Source of the DNA: Synchiropus splendidus
Taxonomy: Eukaryota > Chordata > Actinopteri > Syngnathiformes > Callionymidae
Assembly: GCF_027744825.2 (NCBI RefSeq)
Contig: NC_071343.1
Span: 13,936,366 to 14,000,365, forward strand
Direction: 5' to 3'
DNA: 64,000 bases
The notes beneath the pieces are model-generated. The model made no database searches and had not been told where the DNA came from. It was given only the letters and a program-made list of their open reading frames with translations. Every line of letters starts with the position of its first letter. Within the stretch, counting starts at the first letter, position 1. A program made the translations under genes and the position numbers. This document shows positions 1 through 11,400 of this stretch, one piece after another.

Positions 1-180
1 CGGATCATCCTCCTCCATCTCACCCTGTCCTCTGCTTCCTCTTCTCTCAAACCTACAAACCTCATGTTCTCCTTCACCACCTCCATAAATCTCCTCTTTG
101 GCCTTCCTCTCCACCTTCTGCCTGGTTCTTGTCCAACCTCAGCTGTCAACCTGTCCATCACCATTGCAAAGAGGAAGGAG
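1..180. repeat. Probable fragment of a non-LTR retrotransposon
   Basis: Pyrimidine-rich sequence (TCCATAAATCTCCTCTTTGG, CTTCCTCTCC, CTTCTGCCTGGTTC) resembling a widespread fish LINE-derived repeat. Recognised from general familiarity only. The rest of 181-503 is AT-rich without recognisable content. Confidence 0.35.
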
Positions 181-503
181 CTTAGAGCTGAGCCTTGAAT
201 GAAGATTTCAAATTGAGAGCAAGCAGCTGTTAATTTTGTGCTTTGTCATTGTTTCTAGCGAAATGTTTAATGGAATTAAAGTATTGTTGTGTTTCAATAT
301 AGAAACCAGTTGAGGAAGGGGATCTGTGAGCATTATAATGAAATTATAATGTAATTAATGACAAAATAAGATGGTGGTAAACGCTCTTCATATAAACCAA
401 AGACAACATTCTTCCAATATAGTTCAAAATTAGTTATTACGATGTTATTAATGAAGTCACAGATCTCCTGCCAGAAAATCTTCCCAACGGGTCAAAGCCA
501 GAA

Positions 504-730
504 GTACGGAAGAGGATTAGGGCCAGTGAAGAAAAAAAAAAATTGGCAGAATTCTGACTTTAAAGTGAGAATTCTGACTTTAATCTCAGAATTCTAACTT
601 TAACTTCAAACTCAGAATTTTGCTTTTTTTTCTCAGAATTCTGGCTTTAGAGTGAGAATTCTCACTTCTGAGATTATAGTCATAAGTCTCACTTTAAAGT
701 CAGAATTTTCACTGATTTCTGCCAATTATA
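504..730. mobile_element. Truncated copy of the AGAATTCTGACTTTA tandem-repeat element
   Basis: Begins with the same terminal sequence TACGGAAGAGGATTAGGGCC as the complete copy at 36540-36992, then imperfect tandem units built on AGTCAGAATTCTGA. The right terminal inverted repeat is missing; similarity stops near TTCTGCCAATT. Confidence 0.75.
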
Positions 731-2419
731 ATATATCTTTCTGAAATCGTTTCTTAATAAATCCTTTGCTAGGATCGTTTCCCTCACTTTGTTGCTGATC
801 AAATACTTATGAAGAAGGAGAGGAATGTTGCTTTTGGCAGCCCGAGATGCATCATGACTGCGCATGCATGAGCAAATTCCCATCTTGAGAGGAATGGAGC
901 GGTACAGTACTTCGTACTTCGGACAGGGCTGCGTTGAGCCGCTTCAGTCAGCGTCTGACGCCTTTAAAGGCTTTGTGAAGGGGGAGAGGCTTGGCGAAGA
1001 CACTACTGCTTGCTGAAGACGGCAGCCACTACGTGCGTTTTCATGAAAACTGGGACCAAGGAAAGTCTATAAATTTGTCGCTAGTCGCTTTTGAAAAAAG
1101 TCGCCAAGTTTAACAACAATTCACGACGCTGCTCACCACCTGACTGCGCAATCCAAGATGGCTTCCCTGAACTCAAACAGGAAGTGGAGGTTATTACTCA
1201 ATGAAATACGTGAAAAGAAATAAACACATTCCGTAAATTTGTGTTTACTCTTCGTTCGGCAGGTTTTCAAGTTGCAAATGCAGAGTGTATCTATCAAGAA
1301 GTTGCTTCTTTCTTGACAAGGCGGAGAATAACATTCATGGATGTCACTATCTTTTTTTCCGACTACAATAACTGGAACACATTGGACTAATCTGTGACGT
1401 CATTCCCGGCTCCAATGTCCGACTCCCGAGGTAGCTACAACGCGGTTTAATGTTCTTTGACTCACCATCACACTGACAGTTGTATGGCAGTCCATGTTGA
1501 GAAGCCCAAAATGGTGTCTCAAATAGTAGATTGCAGCTGCTCCTCCAGAGCATTTTAATGTAGTTAAGGAAGCATATGACCAGCCATCATTAGAAAATAA
1601 CATTTCAGAGACTTTATTGAGGTCAAACACATTTTTATTTTACTGCCCTTCGCACAAACATTCAAAGCAAACATGATGTAACAGGATGAACTTTAATATA
1701 AAATGTAGCATGTAGATATATAGACATATAAAACTGAATAAATATCTGTTATGCATACGCAGTATTGTTTAGTCACATATTTGTTTGTCGTTGTTGTAAA
1801 TCATGTGTAGAAATAAAGGACGTCTAATCTAATGAACATCAGCAGTTAGCTGATCTGTATTTCATATTTAGTGCACGTGTGAAGTGGTCTTTTAATCTGA
1901 CTGCCCGGATAGAAAATGTACTAGCAGAATATAAGAATGTATTTTATACTGATCTGAGTGTGGTATACATGATAGTATATTTATTCGAAGGAATACATTC
2001 ACATGAAAGTCCCAGTATATAGAATATATTACAATAATCTCTCCGCAAGAAATTGCCTTTACACGTCTGCGATTTACAAGTACAAATACGCCACAAAATA
2101 CTTTTCAGGATGAGAATGTCTCTATCACGCCGGGGTGCGTGTTCATCCACAGACTTACAGAGACTGCGTGTTTCACGGGGGTGAGACAATCACACAGAGA
2201 TAAAAAGCAAAATGATCCAGCACCCTTGAAGTGAAGTGTTGTTTTTGACTTCCAAGATCTTTGAGTCACCGTGGGTGGACTTCTTTAGGCTCCCTCAAGT
2301 GGCTCAAAAGACTTCTAGGATGACAGCAGGAGTGACTTTCAACTGCCACAAATATTTAGATATATGGCTTCCAAGTAGTTTTTGGACTTTGTCAGGACTT
2401 ACCACGGCGTTTTAAGATC
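731..2419. other. 3' flank of slc4a10
   Basis: The part nearest 2420 is the slc4a10 3' UTR on the minus strand. Short ORFs here (for example 1944-2189 and 1347-1630) show no domain and lie in UTR or intergenic DNA. Nothing else recognised. Confidence 0.5.
1980..1985 (-). terminator. slc4a10: Candidate poly(A) signal of slc4a10
   Basis: AATAAA on the minus strand, about 435 nt beyond the stop codon. Two further AATAAA hexamers occur near 1612 and 1633, so the 3' UTR could end at any of these. Confidence 0.35.
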
Positions 2420-2495
2420 TTAGCAGTGAGTGTTCCAGGAGTTTCCAAAAGAGCCTTTTGACATTTCATCCGTGATGTTGATGATGGGAATCCCC
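2420..2495 (-). CDS. slc4a10: slc4a10 terminal coding exon 24 (residues 1040-1064, stop)
   Basis: Acceptor TCCACAG, then [14 protein letters not shown] and NSWNTHC followed by [12 protein letters not shown] corresponds to INISDEMSK of mammals, and the remaining tail is shorter and different. Phase fits exon 23. No longer tail was seen downstream. Confidence 0.85.
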
Positions 2496-5400
2496 CTGTG
2501 GAGACCGAGAGGTCATGTGATCACAACTGGGCAGGGAGCGCTAGAACAGCTGAGGTCGTACCCCTGTAACGGCACTTGCTCTGCTCCTTCATCCTCCGCC
2601 ATTATACTCTGCTCTTCCTCCTGAAGAGTGAGCAGCAGCAAGTTAATGAAAAACCTGATGAAAGCGTGTTGCCTGGAGGTCACCTCTTCGGCGTCTTCAA
2701 GCTTCTTCTTCTTGCTTTCTGGCATGAGGTCGTCCAGCCAGCTCAGCTCTCTTTTGGTGAAGATGCAGTCCATCAGCTTCCGGATGAACACCAGAGCTAA
2801 CACCTGCGTGGAGACACCGACTGGTGTTTAATCTGCACCTAAGGACCACAGAGACTCATGGAGTCTATGTACCATCATAGGAAACACAATGGCTGCCCGT
2901 GAGGTTTTGATGACCCACAGGAGGGTCAGGCAGCTGAGCTGGATGATGGTGAAGAGATGGACCTTCCTCAGGGGCACGTGTCTGAGATAGATGAAGTCCG
3001 GCTGGTGCTTGGCCGGCATCCCAAACAGTCTCAGGCGGTCGAAGAACTGCGGCAAACAAGGGTTGGTGGGGTGATGCGGCAGGAAGTATCACGTGTGTAA
3101 GTCAAGAAAGGAAAGAGGGAAGCAATTCAACCAGAGTCAGGTGCTGAGGAGATGGAGAAAAACACTGGAGGCCAATTAACACCTTCTGTGGGCAGCCAGA
3201 CAATATGGAGGCTCTATTCTTGTTTGAACTGTGGCAGAACAGAAACTCAGAGCAGTTTTTCTTCTTTTATGAGAGACAATTATGTGACAAAATGAGCGGT
3301 GATCCTCTGTGAGTGGGCGGAGATCAACGTATAGTAATGCAGTGCAACAAGGTCACACCATGAATCCGTGTGTCTGTTCGCCAGACATCTATGATTCATT
3401 GTAAGTTGCATTTCTTGCATGTTCTGGTGATGATACCAGGAGGGACATTGTGGCAGTATTCCAGATCACTACCTGAATCCATGAATTATGTAGCGAGGGC
3501 TTTAGTGTTTTTCTTGTGAGTGAATGTGAGTGTGATACTGCCACCTACTGTCCTGTTGAGCTCATTGCTATCAACAATATTTCAAATGCTATAAAAAAAA
3601 TGTCAGCCAATAATAGTATTTTTTTTTTACTTTCATCACAATATGCATGTTATAATACTCTGAATGTATTTGCAATTCTTATAGCTTTGAAATTCTTATA
3701 CACTGTACAAATATTTTCAAGACATGAAAAGAGCTTTAGTTTAAATAAGGTGATATAAAAACTTGAATATAGACACCATCCTGATTTATTGTGCTGTTGT
3801 CAAACTGATGCAAAATAAACAATATTTTGTTGTTTAAATGTATGTATGGCTCCATCATTTGATTCAGTAATATACCACATTCATTCAAATTGAAAAATGC
3901 GGCTTCTTGTGGCAAATATTCTTATACCATAAAACTGCGATTAATTGAATTAATTAATCACAAATTCTCTAATTAACTAGTCTTTTTTCATCAAATCCCA
4001 CCCGTAATTTTAAGTTGCATTTCTTGCATGTTTTGGTGATGATACCAGGAGGGAACGATGACATTGTGGTGGAATACCAGATCACTACCTGAATCCATGA
4101 ATTATGTAGCGAGGTTTCTTTTTTCTTGTGAGTGAATGTGAGTCTGACACTGCCACCTACTGTCCAATTGAGCTCATTGCTATCAACAATATTTCAAATG
4201 CTAAAAAAAAATCTACTGATAGAGATTAAAAGATGTCGGCCAATAATATTGTTTTTTTATCACAATATGCGTGTTATAATTGGAATATTTCAAATATTAA
4301 AAATCTTTAGATGAATTGTATGTGATGTAAACATTTGAACTGGAATATTTCAAATATGAGAAAATCTTGAGATGAATTATATTTGATGTATGCGTTGGAC
4401 TTCGCTCTACACTATCATGCGATGTCTCTCAAATAACATGTGAGAAGTCAGGATTACCTGGATTCCTCTGAGGGACGATGCTCCCATATAGAGGAAGACT
4501 CCATACAGGACAGGCATGGGGATGAACTACGAGACAGAACATCTAGATAAATCATTTCCTGTCATCGGATCATCCCTTGTTTTTAGATTCGATTAGAAGC
4601 AAAGAAGTGCGCTGACAGCCTGAGGAGACAAACAAAAAAGGCAGCAAACGACCTTCAGCACTGATGTCATGAAGACCGAGGAGCCCATGAGGGTGAAGAT
4701 CATGAGGCCAGTGAAGCGCTGCTCTCGGATGCCCAGGAACTTGGGCTGCTCTCCCGGGGCTGAGCACTCCGACTCGAGCTTCAGGCTGTTGACATGGCTG
4801 ATTGACAGGACGGTCGCGGCGACGAACCACGGCAGGCCCATCAGAGAGCAGACGCCCAGCATCACCCCCACCATGAACAGATCCAAGTGGTACCCGCAGC
4901 CTTTCTGGAAGCATCAACACAAACTGTGAGACGCCACTTCCATGCCGAGGAGGATATGAGGGAGCTGATACCTTGAGCTTGTGCTCCTTCCTGTTGATGA
5001 TGACTGCCGTGATCTGCTGGTCCATGAAGATCAGGATGGTGCAAAGCAGAGCAGGAATCACCGTGATGATCGCCGTCCACCAGGGGTTCGGACCCAGGGG
5101 GTTGATGAACCAGCCGCGGTCATCTCTGGTGGGCTTCAAAATTACAGCACACAATGTTGATGTTTCTCAGTGGTAGCCGTGAGTCAGAGCAGCGCTGCTG
5201 AGGCGTGCGGCGCTCCTCTTCCCACACACTCACAGCAAAGAAGCCGGTCAAATGCGAAACTTCCAGCTGTTTTTAAACCTAATGTGCCTTTGACCACACA
5301 CTTTCACGACAGCACTATGGAGGGAGGGATCCTTGCCAGACCCGCAATGCCAAAGACTGTCTGCACCGCAGAGCTAATGGCTAACATGACGTCTCACTGC

Positions 5401-8400
5401 AAAACTTTATTGATACTCATGGACTGTCAAAGTTGGTGAAAAACTAAATGCACAACAAAATAAATGTGCTCCAAAATGTAAAGAGAGAAAGAATAATTGT
5501 TTTCATGAAGCAAGTTCAGGCAAAGAATGCTAAGGATTAATCTGGAAACTACAATAAAAAATGCAAAAGTGATAATATCGAAACAGTTATTTAAAGCAAG
5601 TACATAAATAAATAAATAAATCATGATATATTTTTGTCATATTACACATCCCTTTCTGGGCACATTTGAAACTGCAAATGTCATGGCAAAATAACAACCG
5701 AGTGTCAGTAGCTACAGTTTTTCCACAAATGAATAGAGATTTTTGGACTTTAAGCAAAAGTGCGCTTTGGCCCAGGTTCCTTTGGTGGTGTCCCTCAGGA
5801 TTTTTCCAAAGAACCAAGGGTGCCATGGCTTGAAAAAGGTTAAAAAAACACTGACCTAGTGTGTGGCGGACTAAATGGGAAACACCAGAATGGTGTGGAG
5901 CTTTTGCACGTTTAAAACCTAAACACTGGGGTAAGATTTAGTCCCAGATTTGTAAGGAGTTACGTGGCTCAGTGCAGGTCAAAATCTTTGGTGAGTCACT
6001 GGACAAGAGTCATCAAGGGCTTTGCCAGTTTCATGAACTTAGCCCTGACTCTCTTCACCAACTGGCTTCACCATAGCTGGGACTGAAACCCAAAGAACCA
6101 CCGTTCTTTTCTCTCTTCGCTCTCAGCAATAGTGTACGCTCAAAGTATTTGATCAGCGTTGTGCTTACTTTAAACACACTGGGGACCTTGAGTTTTGGAG
6201 ACGGGATCCCTAAAGAGTAGTCGATCAGCACCATTGTGAGGATGGTGATGAAAACAGCAAAGTCACTGATGATGGCTCTCACCTGGAAAAAACAAAAAAC
6301 CAAAAAAATCAGGATATGGTCTGAGCAGTACCCGACACCACCACTAGAGCGCACCATTGTACCGACAGATACAGTCTCATAGCAATACATATCAAACCTT
6401 GGTGGGAAAATAAGTGCTGAACTTGAACTCCTTGAGGAAGGCAGACATGAAGACGGTGGAGAAGAAGAGAATGACACACCAGAAGAGGACATCTGGCACG
6501 TACGGTCCACTGGGGCCGCAGGCTGTGCCCACGAACTCCCCTCGCTTGTCAACACAGTCCTGCAAGAGACGTTGGCTGTAAGCGGCCTCCATGAGCATGA
6601 ATTCTGTGTCCAGGGAAAGTACACTTCAAAGTACAAAAATGTGCTTTTACAGTGATTTGCTGAGGGTAATCCAATATAATCCAGCCTGCGTGCCCTTAAT
6701 CTGCTCAATTCAGAAACCTCCATCTGGGAGCTACTTTAAGGTTGCTGTGGTTTTTATGACTTTGTAGACAAAACAGTCAGATTCGCTTTAGATTACGGTG
6801 CGAGATGTGCAGGTCTGAAACGCGAGGCCCGTGGGCCCAATTTGGCCAGCTGTGTCGTTTCATCAAGCCAGCAAGAGCTCTATACTCAAAACTAATGTGA
6901 CGCACGGCAACATTGTTCAACAGGCTGCTTTCCATCATGAATTGAGGGAAACCAAAAATTTGATGCTGCTGGAAGATAGTTCAATGAAAGAGTTGTGCGA
7001 GAGTGGTAACTGATGTCATTCAAGTTACTGATATAACACAGTGTTTGCACTTTTGTTTCCTGCCAATGGAGGATGATAAACATACATTTTGCCCTGCCCT
7101 GCAGCATTGGATTGATTTCAAGGCAGAATAAATCAAAACAATTGTCCATAACATTATGACCAGCAACCTCGCACTGTCTGGTTGACCTTTTTACACCCAG
7201 AGATGCACCTCTTGTCTGTCGTAGCAGGCCAGTAAAGTGGTGTCATCTGTGATATACTGTTGTGTCTCCTCCAAAAAAAATAGAGTTTGGTCTCTGGTTC
7301 GATTTGAAGTCAGTATGCTTTTGGAATTGTTATAGCGGAGACATTTCGATTTTCTCACAAAAAAGACATGAAGAAAACTGCCTTTCCAATCCACTTTCCA
7401 TGGTCCATGGGAGCCTTCACTACCAGGTTCAATTAGCAACTTCCTCAGCTTGGTCTGACACCTCACTATAGGAAGCAGCAGGATGTTTCTCCATCTGACG
7501 GAAAGCCAGATTGCAGCATGGTACCTTGACCTCCATGGCTTCCCAGTAGATTTCTGAGGCAGTGATGTTGTTGATCTCCCAGTACTTCAGGGTGGCATTT
7601 GTGGGGTCAGCTGGCTCAACGCATGAACATCTGTGGAGGCACACGAGCATCTGGGTGACTCAGTAATCCCGCACATGTCATGGGATTTACTGTACCTCCG
7701 TCTAGTGCAGTTATCTTTTCTCTTTGAAACACACAGAGGGAGAAGAATCTACGTACGAGTACAAGGTGAGTCTGTCCAGGTCGTTGTTTTTGTTGAATGG
7801 GTAGTAGTCCCCCAAGTTGATGAGTTTCTCCAAGGCCTCGTAGATGAAGATGATGCAGATGAGGGAGGCGAAGGCTTCTTCTGTGAAGCGTGTGATGTAA
7901 CACACCAGGGAGCTGGCGTCAGTGGCCACCAGGACGATACAAAGGAACGCAGTCCAGAGGCCGATGCAGGTTCTTAGCGACAGATAGGACAATCCGTATT
8001 CTCTGTGCAGAGACAGGTCCGCGGATTAAAGCGCGGCACTCTCCGGGTGGATGACCTTTTTTTTTTTTTTTTAATATAAATATATCATGTGCTATAGACA
8101 ATGAAATGGACATGCGGTCCAGATGTCAGCCCGGATCCCTCCACAGGGTGATAGATAAACAACGCAGTATTAACCTGCTTTATGCTCAACGGATTAAACA
8201 GGTGGAGACAAGGCGATTACCAATCGCCGCACAGTTGATCACATTAAACTCACTTGCAGAATTTGAACAATATCTTCTCAAACACCAGCACCGGCCCGGT
8301 GCTGCCCAGAATGGTGAGAGGCTGTCCAGCGAAGAGCGAGTAGGCTATTCCTGTTAGCGAAGCTCCGAAGAGTGACTCAATTGCACTCTGGGGAATGAAT

Positions 8401-11400
8401 GAGTTAAAATGCTGTTCTCATTGGTGAAACGTTGCTGCGTGGGAGGCTTACTATTCGTCCTTCAGTTGCCTCGCCCAGGAGTCCTCCGAACGTGATGACC
8501 GGTGACATGCAGGCACAGTAGAGGAACAGGAAGGAAGCCACGCACTGCAGACTGAACGCGTCTTTGTAGTCGGAGACATAGTGAGGTAGTTTGCGTTTGA
8601 TGTCGAGAATCAGACCACCAAACCACCTGGAAACACGACACGAGTTTTTACATTTTCGTGCAGCCAAGAGGTGGGAAAGTGTAAACTCTTCATTACACCA
8701 GAACTTTTACCACTTTAACGCGATACACTCTTCTCTAAATGACACTTGGAATTTTAATCTGAATAAAATAATACTTTGAATTTAGTGTTTTTATTTATTT
8801 ATTTTTATGATGAAAGAAGGTGAGTCAACTGGAAATGTACTTACAAACCACAAAATCCTTGAACTAAATGGGTTTTTTTTTTCTATTTTCTGTATACATT
8901 TTCATATGAATATAAAATTAACATCTATCTCATCATACTGCAGGTGTGTACAGACACGCCAGTGTGAAAAAGCAATGTGAGTGTTTTTTAATTTTCTCAT
9001 TGCAGTTGCTCACTGTGGTGGCTTAAACAATACTTCCTTCATGACCTTGTGTTGTTCAGTTTTGTTGCGTGTGACTATGTGAGTCATGAAATCGAGTTCA
9101 GCTCAACCTGGAAATGGAAGTGAGATTCTGACTGGGAGCTCATGTCTGACTTGGATGGACAGCTCACATTCACAACTAGAGATCAGTGTCTCACTACTTT
9201 AGATCTTGAATTTGTTTTCATCATGAATCCAACATCTTGACTAGAATGTTGTATGTATGTATGTGTTGTATGTGTATTTGCGATTATAAAAACCCTGGTT
9301 CAGTCAGCCGCACATTTATGAAAACTTCATTGTATTAATAGAACAGAAAATTCTCTATTTACTTACAATATTTACACATATGGTCAGTTTATTGGCATTA
9401 TCCTAGTAATGTTTTCTACTATATTATGGATCAATGTTTATTTCATCTTGAACAAAAACATTTTTAGTCAAATGTTGCAACATTTGTGTCATAAACTGGA
9501 CTTAAATATCTGCCAAACGCCTTAGATAACAGTCCGTTCTACACTCAGCATGTCGATACGCTGCTAGAGGTAGCTTATTCCTTCAATAGTTTTTTTTTTT
9601 TTTAGGTTTTCTTTTGTAGCTAAAATGTAAGAGCTTCCGTGTAGCTTTCTAATAGTAAAGGAGCAGGTCCGAAAAACAGCACTAGTGCCTCTTGTCGACA
9701 CATCACCCTCATCTTTTTGCACAATATTTCATCGACTGATTCACCGTACCGTCCTGTGCGCTCCAGTTCTGGACCTCCATGGCCTCCGTGCTCCTCGCCA
9801 TTGCCTTCTGCATCCGAATGTAAAAGGTTGCTTTTCTTTCTTTTCTCCTGTGAGGGAAATTGTGGAGCAGTTATGATCTGAGTTTTAAAGCAGCACCATG
9901 AACAGACAGGTTTCCAGCTTTACTGATTTAGTATCAAAGTTGAGTGGCAGCAGTGAAAACAAAGCCAAGTGGCGTCTGCAGTTCTTGCTACTTGCCTGAG
10001 AAGGTACGTTTTTTGGCGGCTCTATTCTGATGGATGGGTCCCACTCTCCTGGTGGCAGGACCGTCACTTGATCCAGGAATTCGTCAACACCAGCGATCAG
10101 ATCATTTCGGTCTTTAGCTTTATAGGCAACATCGTGGAAAACCTGGGCAACAGTTTGTAACGTTGTTGAAAAGCAAGATCCATGTGAACATTTTGTTTGT
10201 TCTATGGCCAGTACTGTGGACTGTGTCATTGCTGGGGTGTAGCAGTAGCTCTGCAACACCTGAAATATTTGCCTCCACCGAGGAGGAAATGTTTCCAATG
10301 TTGCTGCTCTGTCTGTCTGTCTGTGTTCAAAATAACTCAAAAGTTACGGATGGATTTCAATTAAATTTTCAAGACGTGTAAAGGGACAAGGGACAAAGTA
10401 TTCGGTTTCGGAGTGATACGATTCATTTGCTACCAGCCATCAATTAGGGTGTTCAGTACACTAGAAATACACATCTTCAAGGTCTAGATTTTGCCCTCTC
10501 ACCACCGTGGCCCGGGTTTGTGTGCCGGTCAGAGCAAGTTTTAGGCTGTGTCCCATTTCTAACACTATCACTTAACACTTGGTTTTTAGTGCCCTCCACT
10601 ATGTTGCGGTGATAGATCTGTTAGAGGTATGAGGATGTTAGCGTTAGCCTGGATGCTAGCCCACTGTTGTTTGCTAAGAAGAAATACTGTTGTACATACA
10701 TGTTGTATTGTTCATGTTGTGGGACCATTTGGATCGCTAACGTGTGATACAAGAGAAAGTAAACAACTTCATATTCCCACTTGATTTCAAGTCAGCTCCG
10801 GAGCTCCCTCGCTTTGAAGGGATCAGTTCAAGTGGTGGACGGCGAGTTTCCTCGGTCTTAGGAGGATTGGGACACACTACACTTACAGGTGAACGCGCAA
10901 AACTCAGTGTTAGGGTGAGAAATGGGACACAGCCTTAGTTCTTTAAAGGATTCTTTATTGCCAGAGATTTACACTTTCTGAGTGCTTCTCTAACTGCTAC
11001 TAAGTCACTCCTCATAGTCAACGTTACAGTGAACCTCTCTATAACACGGTTCACCTTTCGCGGCTTCGCTGTTTCACAGACTTTTTTAGTGCCGTTTTTT
11101 TTATTCTTTTTTTTAAACAGTGCATTGTGTTCTGCATCCTGATTGGCCAAGGGACTAACCAACGTGAACAGTGTCCGCGCCTCGTCTCTCTACGTTTGCA
11201 AATTCACTCCATGATGAAACCCACAATGTCAACGTTCTGCACCGGCAAAGGCACCTGAGGACGCGGCCAAAAGGAAGAGAAAGATGCTAAATATCGCAGA
11301 AAAAGTGAAACTTGTGGACATGCTGAAGGAAGGTAGAAGCTATGCGGCTGTCGGGCGCCATTACGGAATAAATGAATCTTCGGTTCGTTCCATAAAGAAG

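Noticed and set aside
504..730. Simple microsatellite
   Set aside because: It carries the specific terminal sequence of the 36.5-kb element, so it is a truncated copy rather than plain slippage.
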